Of a DNA stretch of 64,000 nt, positions 37,200 through 46,558 are shown in pieces; positions within the stretch are counted from its first letter, which is position 1; each line of letters begins with the position of its first letter. Made by a program: the position numbers and the translations under genes. The notes under the pieces are model-generated. The model saw nothing but the letters and a program-made list of their open reading frames with translations. It searched no databases and was not told the origin of the DNA. The DNA comes from Desulfovibrio sp. 86 (GTDB lineage: Bacteria; Desulfobacterota; Desulfovibrionia; Desulfovibrionales; Desulfovibrionaceae), in NCBI RefSeq assembly GCF_902702915.1, contig NZ_LR738849.1, positions 992,001-1,056,000 on the forward strand. Direction: 5' to 3'.

Positions 37200-38222
37200 C
37201 TAGGCCTCAGGGCCTGCAAGGCCGTAACGCCCTTTGGCCGCAGCCAGATACGCCCTGCGCGCGTCAGGGCAAACGCACTCTTCGGCCCAGTGCAGATAGA
37301 GCAGCTTGAGGCATTGTTCAAGCACGGCATCGCTCCTGGCAATCCGGCTGGCCACAAGCTCTTGGTGTCCGCAGGTCCACAGGTCGCAGATGTTGTCGGT
37401 AAAAGCCTGGGCCCTGTGGGCCGCGCGGTGACGCGCATTGACCTCGGCCAGCCCTGTGGCGCGAATGTGGGCCGCCACGTCGGGGTGTTCCAGCAAGAAT
37501 TTTATGCGAAAAAGGGCGTCGCCCACATCGTTGGGCGCGTAGCCCACAAGGTGCTCGCCGTCCACAAAAAGCTGGGCAAAACCGTGTCCCACGCGGGGCG
37601 TCACAAGACAGCCGCCGCAACCGAGGGCCTCAAAGGTCCTGAAGTTCAGGTCGCCGCGCTCGCAATGGTTAAGCAGCACACGCCCCTGGGGGAAAAGCCG
37701 CCTGTAGCTCCCCGTTTCCACGTGCAGACCGGGGAGCTGACTGCCAAGCGCGCGTAAAAATTCTGAACGCAGGGGCGTGTTTTCCGAAACAGTGCCCACA
37801 AAAAGACAGTCCCATACGGACTGCACGTCGGGGTCGGGCTGATCCTGCGCCCAGGCGAAGGGCGGCGACCACCACACCCTGTCTTTAGCAAGAAATGGCC
37901 CGTGGAACCGGGGAATGTCATCACGCAGGGAAACCATACAGGCGTCAAAAGCCTGGGCATAGAAAGGCTGCCAGCTATGGATATGCGAATCCACACTGTA
38001 ATAAACCGTCAGGCAGGGAAATTTTTCAACCCCGAGCACAAAGGGCGGGCGGCTGTTATCGCCCACAACCAGCACGTCGGGCACAAACCCCGCCAGACGC
38101 ACAAGGTCCTCCCAGCCGAAGGCGCGATCGCCCCCAACATTGTGCAGGGCCACGTCCTGCCAGCCGCCAGCGTGCAATTCCACACCGAAAAAAGGGCTCC
38201 CCAGCCATAAAATACGCTGCAT
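37200..38222 (-). CDS. CgeB-like glycosyltransferase family protein
   Basis: A 340-residue protein with two Rossmann-like halves. The C-terminal half has HCERGDLNFRTFEALGCGGCLVTP and ELFVDGEH-like GFAQLFVDGEHLVGY, the pattern of the CgeB / glycosyl-transferase group 1 (GT-B fold) domain found in polysaccharide or glycan maturation enzymes. The sugar and acceptor are unknown. The start at 38222 (MQRILWLG) is supported by CCGGAG; an upstream in-frame ATG has no site. It is divergent from the AsmA gene. Confidence 0.78.
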   Translation of the reverse strand: MQRILWLGSPFFGVELHAGGWQDVALHNVGGDRAFGWEDLVRLAGFVPDVLVVGDNSRPPFVLGVEKFPCLTVYYSVDSHIHSWQPFYAQAFDACMVSLRDDIPRFHGPFLAKDRVWWSPPFAWAQDQPDPDVQSVWDCLFVGTVSENTPLRSEFLRALGSQLPGLHVETGSYRRLFPQGRVLLNHCERGDLNFRTFEALGCGGCLVTPRVGHGFAQLFVDGEHLVGYAPNDVGDALFRIKFLLEHPDVAAHIRATGLAEVNARHRAAHRAQAFTDNICDLWTCGHQELVASRIARSDAVLEQCLKLLYLHWAEECVCPDARRAYLAAAKGRYGLAGPEA

Positions 38223-38342
38223 GGTTCTCCGGTAACTGTCAGAAAGTCTTTTGCATGTCATACAGTTGCCAATAAAGACAAGATACAATAGGTTAGAAAC
38301 CTAGCCTCGACGCTTCGCCGCGTCAAGACGAGAGACTGCAAC

Positions 38343-41300
38343 ATGCTTCTGAATGCCCGCCGCCTACGCCTTTTCGCGCGCATCCTCCTGGCGCTCCTCC
38401 TCCTGCTGTCCGGCCTGACGGCGGGGGCCTTTTACCTGTTGCAGCGCAACCCCGAGGCCCTTGCCGGGCATTTTATCGAAGAACTTCGGGCCAGTACCGG
38501 GCTGTCCATCTCTGTGGACGCCGTCAGCGTGGCCCTTCTGCCCGTGCCGGCACTGGCCGTGAGCAACGCCACCGTCACAGGCGAAAACTGGCATTTTACC
38601 ACAGCCTATGCCACGTTGCGCCCCGATTTTGCCGCGCTTCTTCAAGGGCGATTTGAACCTCGCAATGTCTCCCTCCTGCGCCCCCGCGTGGAAGGAACCG
38701 TGCCCGTGGCCCTCGGCCCCGGCATGGATCTGAAAGGCCTGCTCGCCTCTGGCAGCGGCGGGGCGGCGACATTGCCGGGACGCTGTCGCCTTGCGGTGCA
38801 GCAGGGCGAGCTGCGCATCCTGGGGGCCGACGGCTCAAGCCTCGTCATCGAGGGCGCGCAGTGCGACCTCGAAGCCAAACCGGGCGACAACATCCAGGGC
38901 ACCCTCTCATGGGCCGCCGCCACGCTTGCGCCCGCTGACGGTCAACCCATGCGCCTGGACAGCCTGTATGTGGACGGCAAAACCAGCCTTGTCGATCCCC
39001 TGGGCAAAAGCCCGCGCATGGCGTGCAGCGGCGTATTGCGCCTCCCGGACTGGCTGCCCGAACTGAAATTTTCCTTCAACCTGACGCCCGATATCATCCC
39101 TGGCAAACAGGGCCTCACTTTTGCGGCCGACCTCGGCGGCTCCATCTCCAAGGATGGGGCGAGCATTCCCTTCAAGTTCGCGGGCGGCGCAGCATGGCGC
39201 AACGCCGACCCGCAAGCGGTCAGTCTGAACAAACTGCAACTGACCCTTGGGCCAGACAGTGTGAGCTTTGACGGCGCAGTGCAGCTTGAAGGCCCCATTG
39301 GCCCCGCCCTTGGAGGCAGCCTGCACCTGCACCGCGCAAGCCTCACGCGCTGGCTGGGTTTTGCCCGCAATCTGGCCCCCGGACTGCAACTGTCCCTGGA
39401 CGAACTTTCTGAAGGACTGCTTGTTTTTGACATGGACGCGGCCGGGCTGCGCGTACCGCACATTGAAGTGACGGCGGCGGGCGCCCGGTTTACAGGATCG
39501 GGCGGCGTGGCCGACTGGCACAAGCCCGAAGTGGCCCTGGACATGACCACCGAGAACGTCAATCTTGGGCGCGCCATCCCCGAAGCCGTGGGCGACATGC
39601 CCGAAGAGCCCAAATTCGAGTACGGGCCGCTCACGCCCATGCCGGGCGGGCCCGTCATTCCAGGCGAAATCGGCGTGGATTACAACATCCGCCTGGCCGC
39701 CAAAAAAGTGGACTACGGCACCATCATCATCAATGACGCTCTTGTGGTTATCCGACAAGGGCTGATCGACGCCCAAAGCCGCCTTGAAGACACCCTGCTG
39801 CTTGTGGAAGGCAAGCTTTACGGCGGCAGCATCAAGGGCGAAACCATCCTTGGCGGCGACACGAGCACACCCTACTCCATACGCCTGCGGGCGCGCGACG
39901 TGAATGGCGAAAACCTGGGCAAAGACCTCAAGGTCATGCCCGTGGGCGGCGGCCGCCTGCGCGCCGATGTGGACATCATGAGCCAGGGGCGCGAACTGGA
40001 CGTCTTTTTGAGCAAGTTGCGCGGCAGCGTCACCGCAAGGGCGGAGAACGGCTTTCTGCGCGCGCCGCCGCGTATCAGCGGCGGCAAAAAAACCACGTTC
40101 GCCTTTGCCTCCCTGGACATTGGCCTCAAGGTACGCACGGCGGCCTGGGACGGCCAGAAGCTCGGCCTTGAGGGGCAATGGAACGCGGCAATGGCCGCCG
40201 CCGGGCTGGACATGGCGACCGACATCAACGGCAGGCTGTGGTTCAGCGGCGACGGGGCCGATGGCGGACAGATGGATTTCACCAATCTGCCCGGCTCGCT
40301 TTCGCTGCGCATGGACGCGGAGCGCTCTTTCAATCCCGAAGGAGTGCACGTTCAGGCCTCGGGCCGCTTCAGCGGCCAGTCGGCCCGCAATGAATTTTCG
40401 GTATCCGAGGGGCATTTCACCGCGCTGGGCGTGGAGGCCCACGGCCAGGCCAGCTTTACCGCCGCCCCGGAGGGGATTTCGTGGCAGGGCAAGGTATCGG
40501 CGTACAGCCCCGACATGGCCCGCACCCTGCGCCTGGCGGGCCTTGGCAAGATTACCATGCCCAAGGGCTTCAGCAGCATCGAAATGGACACCCGCTTCAG
40601 GGGCGACCCCAATTCCCTTTCTTTGCGCGAAATCCGGGCCAAACTGGATCAGAGCGCCGTCACCGGCACACTGAACCTTGACTGGCGCGACCAGGTCAGC
40701 CTCAATTTCAAGCTCACCGCCGACCAGTTTGACCTTGACCGCTACATGAAGGCCAATGAGGGAAAATCCGGCGAGTCAGAGGGCAAACCGTGGGATTTCC
40801 GCTTTATGCGCAGCTTCAGCGCTTCCGGCGAATTTGGCGTCAACAAGCTCACAGCCATGCGCTTCACGGTGCAAAACCTGCGCTCCAAGTACAAACTTGA
40901 AAACGGCAAGCTCACGTCCGACTCCATTACCGGCCAGTTTTACGGCGCGCCCATCGTCAGCAGGGTCTCCATCAACTTCACGAGGGGCCTCAGCTTCGCC
41001 AATACCCTCACCATCAACGACTTTGATCTGACGGACGCCAGCAATGCCAGGGGCGGCGCAGCCGCACTCAGCGGCAGGGGCTCCATCCACTCGGAGGTGC
41101 ATGCCAACCTCACCGGGCCGGATCAGTTGCCCGCCCTGCTCAACGGCAAATGGCGCGTCGAGGTGCTCAACGGCTCCTACCAGCAGAGAACGCCGGAGGG
41201 CAAGCTCAAGGGCAAGCCCACGATGATTACCGCTTCGGGCGCGTCCGGGAGCATTACCAATGGCGTGGCGCGCAGTAGTGATTTTTATCTCAAGGGGCCG

Positions 41301-41540
41301 GGGCTGCAGGTTGGCGGCGGCGGCTGGATCAACTTCAACAGCGAGACCCTGGACTGCAATTTCAACGTCAGCATGAAGAACGTTCCTGACTTTCCGCTGC
41401 GCCTTTACGGCGGCCTGAGCAACACCAAAACCTCCATTGGCGCGGGCACGTTTATCCTGAACACCCTTGGCGACATTACCAAGGGATTTGTGGATGTGCT
41501 CGGCGGTATTGTCGAAGGCACATGGAAACTCTTTCGCTGA
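38343..41540 (+). CDS. AsmA-family envelope protein
   Basis: A 1065-residue protein anchored by an N-terminal helix (residues ~11-32) with the rest in the periplasm. The start RNPEALAGHFIEELRASTGLSISVDAVSVALLPVPALAVSNATV is the AsmA N-terminal domain, and the C-terminal ~200 residues match the AsmA-like module (GRGSIHSEVHANLTG, then the final VSMKNVPDFPLRLYGGLSNTK strand). Members bridge the periplasm and are thought to move phospholipid to the outer membrane. It precedes adk with a 146-bp gap; a monocistronic role is likely. Confidence 0.87.
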   Translation: MLLNARRLRLFARILLALLLLLSGLTAGAFYLLQRNPEALAGHFIEELRASTGLSISVDAVSVALLPVPALAVSNATVTGENWHFTTAYATLRPDFAALLQGRFEPRNVSLLRPRVEGTVPVALGPGMDLKGLLASGSGGAATLPGRCRLAVQQGELRILGADGSSLVIEGAQCDLEAKPGDNIQGTLSWAAATLAPADGQPMRLDSLYVDGKTSLVDPLGKSPRMACSGVLRLPDWLPELKFSFNLTPDIIPGKQGLTFAADLGGSISKDGASIPFKFAGGAAWRNADPQAVSLNKLQLTLGPDSVSFDGAVQLEGPIGPALGGSLHLHRASLTRWLGFARNLAPGLQLSLDELSEGLLVFDMDAAGLRVPHIEVTAAGARFTGSGGVADWHKPEVALDMTTENVNLGRAIPEAVGDMPEEPKFEYGPLTPMPGGPVIPGEIGVDYNIRLAAKKVDYGTIIINDALVVIRQGLIDAQSRLEDTLLLVEGKLYGGSIKGETILGGDTSTPYSIRLRARDVNGENLGKDLKVMPVGGGRLRADVDIMSQGRELDVFLSKLRGSVTARAENGFLRAPPRISGGKKTTFAFASLDIGLKVRTAAWDGQKLGLEGQWNAAMAAAGLDMATDINGRLWFSGDGADGGQMDFTNLPGSLSLRMDAERSFNPEGVHVQASGRFSGQSARNEFSVSEGHFTALGVEAHGQASFTAAPEGISWQGKVSAYSPDMARTLRLAGLGKITMPKGFSSIEMDTRFRGDPNSLSLREIRAKLDQSAVTGTLNLDWRDQVSLNFKLTADQFDLDRYMKANEGKSGESEGKPWDFRFMRSFSASGEFGVNKLTAMRFTVQNLRSKYKLENGKLTSDSITGQFYGAPIVSRVSINFTRGLSFANTLTINDFDLTDASNARGGAAALSGRGSIHSEVHANLTGPDQLPALLNGKWRVEVLNGSYQQRTPEGKLKGKPTMITASGASGSITNGVARSSDFYLKGPGLQVGGGGWINFNSETLDCNFNVSMKNVPDFPLRLYGGLSNTKTSIGAGTFILNTLGDITKGFVDVLGGIVEGTWKLFR

Positions 41541-41686
41541 TAAATTAGCTGGTTCGGGTACAGAGCCTCAACGCCCTGTCGACTATTCTTCCTGTCTCCC
41601 GTTGACAGAAGCGGCCTTAGGGGCTAGGTTCATTGCGTGTTCTTTTTTGCACAACCAAAATTGCGGTTCCGCCAAGGAGAGTAACG

Positions 41687-42358
41687 GTGAATATTCTGAT
41701 TTTCGGACCCAACGGCAGCGGCAAAGGCACCCAGGGCGACCTCATCAAGCAGAAGTATAACCTCGCCCACATCGAATCCGGCGCCATATTCCGTGAACAC
41801 ATCGGCGGCGGTACTGAACTGGGTAAAAAAGCCAAGGCCTATATTGACCGTGGCGACCTTGTGCCTGACGACATCACCATTCCCATGGTGCTTGAAACCC
41901 TGAAGACCAAGGGGCAGCACGGCTGGCTGCTGGACGGCTTCCCGCGCAACATGGTGCAGGCCGAAAAACTGTGGGACGCCCTCAAGAAAGAAGGCATCCG
42001 TCTGGATTACGTGGTGGAAATCCTGCTGCCGCGCGAAGTCGCCAAAAACCGCATCATGGGCCGCCGTCTGTGCAAGAACAACAACAACCACCCCAACAAC
42101 ATTTTCATTGAGGCCATCAAACCCAATGGCGACGTGTGCCGCGTCTGTGGCGGCGCTCTCTCCAGCCGCTCCGACGACCAGGACGAGGCCGCCATCAACA
42201 AGCGCCACGACATTTACTACAACACCACTGACGGCACCCTGGCCGCCGCGTATTTCTTCAAGGATCTTGCCGCTCAGGGCAAGACCAAATACATTGAACT
42301 GAACGGTGAAGGCAGCATCGAGTCCATCAAGGAAACCCTGTTGTCCAAACTGGCCTAA
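41687..42358 (+). CDS. adk: Adenylate kinase with metal-binding LID
   Basis: A 223-residue enzyme catalysing ATP + AMP = 2 ADP. The P-loop GPNGSGKGT (7-15), LLDGFPRN and LID domain are intact. The LID carries Cys129-x5-His135-x15-Cys151-x2-Cys154, the Cys/His/Cys/Cys set described for the zinc/cobalt adenylate kinase of D. gigas. The start is GTG 41687 with AAGGAG eight bases upstream. An insertion of Asn residues (131-134, 137-138) lies in the metal loop. A clear terminator follows at 42540-42573. Confidence 0.96.
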   Translation: MNILIFGPNGSGKGTQGDLIKQKYNLAHIESGAIFREHIGGGTELGKKAKAYIDRGDLVPDDITIPMVLETLKTKGQHGWLLDGFPRNMVQAEKLWDALKKEGIRLDYVVEILLPREVAKNRIMGRRLCKNNNNHPNNIFIEAIKPNGDVCRVCGGALSSRSDDQDEAAINKRHDIYYNTTDGTLAAAYFFKDLAAQGKTKYIELNGEGSIESIKETLLSKLA

Positions 42359-42539
42359 AGCCAGCGGGGGTCTTTTATCGCAGTCCGGGCCGCAATGGAT
42401 GCGTTTCGGCAGTGCGGATGAGTTTCGGGCAGCGCGGTTGCCGCAGCCACCCAAACCCTGACCGCTCTTATGAATAAAAGACCATATTCCCGTTGACGCC
42501 CAACCCGTTCCCACAGGAAACACCGGCCGCAACGCCGGG
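42359..42539. other. 3' region of adk
   Basis: About 180 bp between the adk stop and its terminator hold no recognisable ORF; a short 3' non-coding RNA tail would be transcribed. Confidence 0.35.
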
Positions 42540-42575
42540 AAAGGGGCTCCAGCCGCAAGGCAGGAGCCCCTTTTT
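42540..42575 (+). terminator. adk intrinsic terminator
   Basis: AAAGGGGCTCC and GGAGCCCCTTT form an 11-base perfect stem with a 12-base loop, followed by TTTTT. Confidence 0.88.
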
Positions 42576-42612
42576 GCGTGGGCCGCACAAATTCACCATA
42601 CAAATGCACCAG

Positions 42613-42738
42613 TAGAGCATTTAACACTTGAAATGCTCGCGTACGGCAGGCAAAAGCCCGGTACTCACATTTCGCAGCAAGGATTTATCTGAAAATACTT
42701 GCAGGGCAATTAACTTTTTTCATTCGTAACCTGCTCTG
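42613..42738 (+). repeat. Repeat E, copy 2
   Basis: TAGAGCATTTAACACTTGAA start, as copy 1; the central hairpin (GCAAGGATT...) has drifted and the end reads CCTGCTCTGG. Confidence 0.84.
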
Positions 42739-42743
42739 GCAAG

Positions 42744-42855
42744 CCAGAGCAAATTAATTTTGAAATGCTTTACATTTCAAAGTGTTCTTTGGGCCGAAGA
42801 ATGCGGTTTTAGGCAGAATCCACGTACATTACGGCGCACTACGCTCTCGTACAAA
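42744..42855 (-). repeat. Repeat A, copy 4 (degenerate)
   Basis: CCAGAGCAAATTAATTTTGA, then CATTTCAAAG and a decayed GGCCGAAGAATGCGG hairpin. Directly follows repeat E and runs into repeat B. Confidence 0.7.
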
Positions 42856-42927
42856 AGTTTTAGGGGGTGGGGGCGTGGGGGAGGAGACCCTTTTCCAAAA
42901 GGGTCCCTCCCCCACAAAGCATTTCAA
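42856..42927 (+). repeat. Repeat B, copy 5 (forward)
   Basis: AGTTTTAGGGGGTGGGGGCG through TTTTCCAAAA to CCCTCCCCCACAAAGC; last of three repeat elements stacked end to end between adk and dut. Confidence 0.87.
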
Positions 42928-43025
42928 AGCGCCAGCGCTCTCATCGTTGATGCGCTTTTAAACCGTCCGGGACGGACGCACACGGCGCGCTTGCCCCCAA
43001 GCCCAAGCTGCGCTACTACTCGGCC

Positions 43026-43595
43026 ATGAGCAATTCACAAAACACCAATGGCTTTGCCAAAAGCGCGTCCATGCTGCTGGACGACGTGCTCGGTCTGCCC
43101 GACGCGGTGCAGGCCGACAGCACTGTGGATGTGGCCTTTGTCCGCCCTGAGGCCCGTCAGCTTTACGCCCAGGACGGCGACGATTTTTTTGCCCCTGCCA
43201 CCAGCAGTTCCGCGGGCTTTGACCTGCGCGCCTGCCTCACTGGCGACAAGGGCGCAGAGGCAGTTATCGCCCCTGGCCAGCGCCTCAAGATCGGCACGGG
43301 CATTGCCGTGCAGCCCCGCGCAGCGGGCATTGCTGGCTTTGTTTACTCCCGCAGCGGCCTTGGCGCGCGCGACGGCCTGACCGTGGCCCAGGGCGTGGGC
43401 GTCATCGATCCCGACTATACGGGGGAAATCCTGGTGGTTCTACTGAACACCTCCGGGCAGGAACGCCGCATCGCCAATGGCGAACGCATTGCCCAACTCA
43501 TCTTTCAGCCCTTTATGCGGCCACGCTGGCGCGAAGTGCAGGAGCTGGCTCCCACCGAGCGCGGTTCCGGCGGCTTCGGCCACACAGGGCGCTGA
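43026..43595 (+). CDS. dut: dUTPase (dUTP diphosphatase)
   Basis: A trimeric-type dUTPase (189 residues) that converts dUTP to dUMP, keeping uracil out of DNA and supplying thymidylate synthesis. Conserved motifs are visible: SSAGFDLRA (1), YSRSGLGARDGLTV (2), GVGVIDPDYTGEI (3), NGERIAQLIFQPF (4) and the C-terminal arm RGSGGFGHTG (5). A ~34-residue N-terminal extension precedes the usual start of the fold; no strong ribosome site is seen at ATG 43026, so a later start is possible. argD follows 68 bp on. Confidence 0.94.
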   Translation: MSNSQNTNGFAKSASMLLDDVLGLPDAVQADSTVDVAFVRPEARQLYAQDGDDFFAPATSSSAGFDLRACLTGDKGAEAVIAPGQRLKIGTGIAVQPRAAGIAGFVYSRSGLGARDGLTVAQGVGVIDPDYTGEILVVLLNTSGQERRIANGERIAQLIFQPFMRPRWREVQELAPTERGSGGFGHTGR

Positions 43596-43663
43596 TCACG
43601 CGGTGCCGAAACACCGGCACATCACCTCAACACCATAGGTTCATCGAGAAAAGGAGTCCGTCC

Positions 43664-44869
43664 ATGTCACAAGCCTTTGCTGCCGTCAAAGCCGGGGAAG
43701 AAAGCCTGCTCTGCCGTTCTTACAGCCGTTATCCCGTGGCTGTGGTCCGAGGCAAAGGCGCGCGACTGTGGGATGTTGACGGCAAAGAATATGTGGACCT
43801 GCTGGCTGGCATCGCCGTTACCGCGCTTGGGCACTGCAACGACGAAGTCAACGCGGCCCTGACCGCCCAGGCTGAAAAACTCTGGCACGTGAGCAATCTT
43901 TTTTACCAGAACGAACAGCTTGAACTGGCCCGCCTGCTGCTGTCCACAAGCCACCACAACAAGGCTTTTTTCTGCAACTCCGGCGCAGAGGCCAACGAAG
44001 CGTGCATCAAGCTGGCCCGTCGCTACATGCGCAAGGTCAAACTGCGCGACGCCTATGAAATCATCACGCTTGACGGCTGCTTTCACGGGCGTACCCTCGG
44101 CGCTCTGGCCGCCACAGGGCGCGAAAGCCTCAGCGACGGCTTCACGCCGCTGCCCGAAGGATTCAAACAGGTTCCTGCCTGTGACCTTGAGGCCATGAAG
44201 GCGGCCATAACCCCCGCCACCGCCGCCGTAATGGTGGAAGTGGTGCAGGGCGAAGGCGGCGTGGTGCCGCTGTGCGGCGACTATCTGCGCCAGCTCGAAG
44301 CATTGTGCCGTGAGCGGGATGTTCTCTTCATGTGCGACGAAGTGCAGGATGGACTGTGCCGCACGGGCAAATTCTGGGCTTTCCAGAATTATGGGCTGAC
44401 GCCCGACGCCATCAGCGTCGCCAAATCCCTGGCCAACGGTCTGCCCATGGGGGCCATGCTGGCTACCGATGCCGTGGCCTGCGGCTTTGAAGCCGGCAGC
44501 CATGCCACCACCTTTGGCGGCGGCGCGCTGGTTTCGGGCGTGGCAACCAAGGTTGTGGAAATACTGCTGCGCGACAAGCTGGCTGAAAATGCCGCCAATC
44601 TTGGCGCGCATGTAAAGCGTGAGATGGCCGCCATGCAGGATCGCCTGCCCGGAAAAATCAAGGAAGTACGCGGCATGGGCCTCATGATCGGCATCGAGCT
44701 CGCCGTGGACGGCAAAGCGGTGTGGGAAGAACTGCTGCGCCGGGGCTACATCTGCAACCTGAGCCACGGCGTGACCCTGCGCCTTCTGCCCGCCCTGAAT
44801 ATCGACAAGGCTGACCTTGATTCCTTCATGCATACCCTTGAAGAGATTCTCGGCGGCCGCACCGCCTGA
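43664..44869 (+). CDS. argD: ArgD, acetylornithine aminotransferase
   Basis: A 401-residue class III PLP aminotransferase for arginine synthesis, possibly also used for succinyl-diaminopimelate. CNSGAEANEACIKLARR, GCFHGRTLGALAATGR, MVEVVQGEGGV, FMCDEVQDGLCRTG and the PLP lysine Lys254 in SVAKSLANGLPMGA are intact. ATG 43664 follows AAGGAG. dut-argD spacing suggests one transcript, which would end at the hairpin at 44947-44974. Confidence 0.94.
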   Translation: MSQAFAAVKAGEESLLCRSYSRYPVAVVRGKGARLWDVDGKEYVDLLAGIAVTALGHCNDEVNAALTAQAEKLWHVSNLFYQNEQLELARLLLSTSHHNKAFFCNSGAEANEACIKLARRYMRKVKLRDAYEIITLDGCFHGRTLGALAATGRESLSDGFTPLPEGFKQVPACDLEAMKAAITPATAAVMVEVVQGEGGVVPLCGDYLRQLEALCRERDVLFMCDEVQDGLCRTGKFWAFQNYGLTPDAISVAKSLANGLPMGAMLATDAVACGFEAGSHATTFGGGALVSGVATKVVEILLRDKLAENAANLGAHVKREMAAMQDRLPGKIKEVRGMGLMIGIELAVDGKAVWEELLRRGYICNLSHGVTLRLLPALNIDKADLDSFMHTLEEILGGRTA

Positions 44870-44946
44870 AAAAGCTCTTTCAGGGGCTTTACAGAAAAAT
44901 AATTGTGGACTAAATAGTCTGCGTAGAAAATCGATGACGATTGGTA

Positions 44947-44974
44947 CGGCAACCCCGCTCCGGCGGGGTTGCCG
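44947..44974 (+). terminator. Hairpin between argD and the zinc-finger gene
   Basis: Perfect 12-base arms (CGGCAACCCCGC / GCGGGGTTGCCG) with a TCCG loop. No long T run; it ends 13 bp before the AAGGAG of the next gene, so it could also shape that gene's leader. Confidence 0.55.
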
Positions 44975-44996
44975 CTTACTTTGACAAGGAGACGCC

Positions 44997-45215
44997 ATGG
45001 ACGTTTTTGATCAAGCTACAGAACTGGAGCGCCTGGACAGGGAATCCGCTCTCATGCGGGCCCGTGCCGCCATTGATCGCGGTGGGCCGGAAATGATTGA
45101 CGGCGTAGCCTGTTGCCGTGATTGCGGCGAACCCATCCCCCTGAAACGCCTTGAGGCCCTTCCCGGCGTTGGCCTGTGCCGCGCCTGCCAGGAAGAACGC
45201 GAAAGCGGCGACTAG
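44997..45215 (+). CDS. DksA/TraR-family C4 zinc-finger protein (short)
   Basis: A 72-residue TraR-like protein. The zinc site CCRDCGEPIPLKRLEALPGVGLCRACQ (Cys pairs around residues 40-43 and 61-64) is the DksA signature, and the N-terminal helix DQATELERLDRESALM takes the place of the DksA coiled coil in truncated form. Such proteins bind RNA polymerase through its secondary channel and mimic DksA/ppGpp; short ones are often phage or plasmid borne. No phage genes are nearby. ATG 44997 follows AAGGAG. Confidence 0.88.
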   Translation: MDVFDQATELERLDRESALMRARAAIDRGGPEMIDGVACCRDCGEPIPLKRLEALPGVGLCRACQEERESGD

Positions 45216-45371
45216 CCGCCCCCTCCCCGACATTTGCCACAGGGCCTGCCCGGTCCCGTTGCCCTTTTTTTCGGCTGCCGCCTGGTCTTGGTGCTCGCCC
45301 TTTTTCCGGCGGCATAGGGGGATGTTCGGCTGCGTCTCATGCCGCGCCCCATGCCTGGCCTTGCTAGAGAA
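45216..45371. other. Intergenic, no gene
   Basis: GC-rich DNA between the zinc-finger gene and repeat B copy 6; nothing recognised. Confidence 0.35.
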
Positions 45372-45440
45372 AGACCTTGTGGGGGAGGGACCCTTTTGCA
45401 AAAGGGTCCCCTCCCCCACGCCCCCACCCCCTAAAACTTT
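45372..45440 (-). repeat. Repeat B, copy 6 (reverse)
   Basis: CTTGTGGGGGAGGGACCC, TTTTGCAAAA, then C-rich tail to CCCCCTAAAACTTT. It lies between the convergent zinc-finger and phosphate transporter genes. Confidence 0.9.
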
Positions 45441-45495
45441 TATCCGGGGTTCGCACGACTACAGGAATGCCCTGTGTTTTGGCGGCTTCTCCACA

Positions 45496-45533
45496 ACGCA
45501 AGAGCCCCGGCCAGTTGGCCGGGGCTCTTGCGT
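45496..45533 (-). terminator. Terminator downstream of the Pit gene
   Basis: Perfect 17-base arms starting ACGCAAGAGCCCCGGCC with an AGTT loop, 20 bp past the transporter stop codon. A T run is present only on the plus side. Confidence 0.7.
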
Positions 45534-45553
45534 AACTTTTGGCAACAGGCTGC

Positions 45554-46558
45554 CTAGTTCCAGATAAAATGCAGCAGCCAGTAAGACACAAAGCCAACAG
45601 CGCCCGCCGCTGGCAGGGTCAGCACCCAGGCCGTGAGCAGACTTCCGGCCACGTTCCAGCGCACGGCCGAAAGCCGCTTGGTGGAACCCACGCCAAAGAT
45701 GCAGGCCGTGATGGTGTGAGTGGTGCTCACAGGCGCGCCCATCATCGAGGCCCCGGTGATGACCAGAGATGCCGACGTTTCAGCGGCAAAACCGTGTACC
45801 GGCTCCAGCTTGAAAATACGGTGCCCCATGGTCTTCACGATTTTCCAGCCGCCCACAGCCGTGCCCGTGGCCATGGCTCCGGCGCAGGACAGCTTGACCC
45901 ACAAAGGCACTTCAACCGCGTCGATCTTGCCGAAAATGAGCAGCGCCAGGGTAATGATGCCCATGGTTTTCTGCGCGTCGTTCAGGCCGTGACTGGTGGC
46001 CATAAAGGCTGCGGACACCAGCTGCAAGCGCCTGAAAGCCCCGTTGACTCTTCGCCTGGACATGCGCGAGCACGCCCAGTAAATGATCCACATGATCAGA
46101 TAGCCCATAAAAAAACCCGCCAATGGCGAAGCCACCAGCGGGATAAGCACCTTGTCGATAATGCCCTTGCCGTTGAGCGCGTCAAATCCGGCGTCAGCCA
46201 CAGCCGCGCCGATAAGCCCGCCGATGAGCGCGTGGGACGAGGACGAAGGGATGCCGAAGTACCAGGTTATGCAGTTCCAGACTATGGCCCCGACCAGGGC
46301 CGCCAGAACAAGCACATGGCTGCCCTCGACCACCTGCGGCAGGACTATGCCGCTGCCCAGGGTCTTGGCCACTTCCGTGCCCAGCAGCGCACCGGCCAGA
46401 TTGAGCAAAGCGGCGGCTCCCACGGCAAAACGCGGCGTGACCACCTTGGTTGACACGACCGTTGCAATGGCGTTGGCGCAGTCATGCGCGCCATTGGTAA
46501 AGTCAAAGATAAGCGCCACCAGCACGATGAGCGCCAGCAGCACAGGGATATCAAACAT
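45554..46558 (-). CDS. pit: Pit-family inorganic phosphate transporter
   Basis: A 334-residue PiT permease using the proton or sodium gradient. Two inverted family signatures appear: FDFTNGAHDCANAIATVVSTKVVTP at the N-terminus and ATSHGLNDAQKTMGIITLAL in the second half, plus SSSSHALIGGL and PVSTTHTI loops. About ten membrane helices. The start overlaps the upstream DUF47 gene by 8 bp, a common Pit-accessory pairing in bacteria and archaea. Confidence 0.94.
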   Translation of the reverse strand: MFDIPVLLALIVLVALIFDFTNGAHDCANAIATVVSTKVVTPRFAVGAAALLNLAGALLGTEVAKTLGSGIVLPQVVEGSHVLVLAALVGAIVWNCITWYFGIPSSSSHALIGGLIGAAVADAGFDALNGKGIIDKVLIPLVASPLAGFFMGYLIMWIIYWACSRMSRRRVNGAFRRLQLVSAAFMATSHGLNDAQKTMGIITLALLIFGKIDAVEVPLWVKLSCAGAMATGTAVGGWKIVKTMGHRIFKLEPVHGFAAETSASLVITGASMMGAPVSTTHTITACIFGVGSTKRLSAVRWNVAGSLLTAWVLTLPAAGAVGFVSYWLLHFIWN

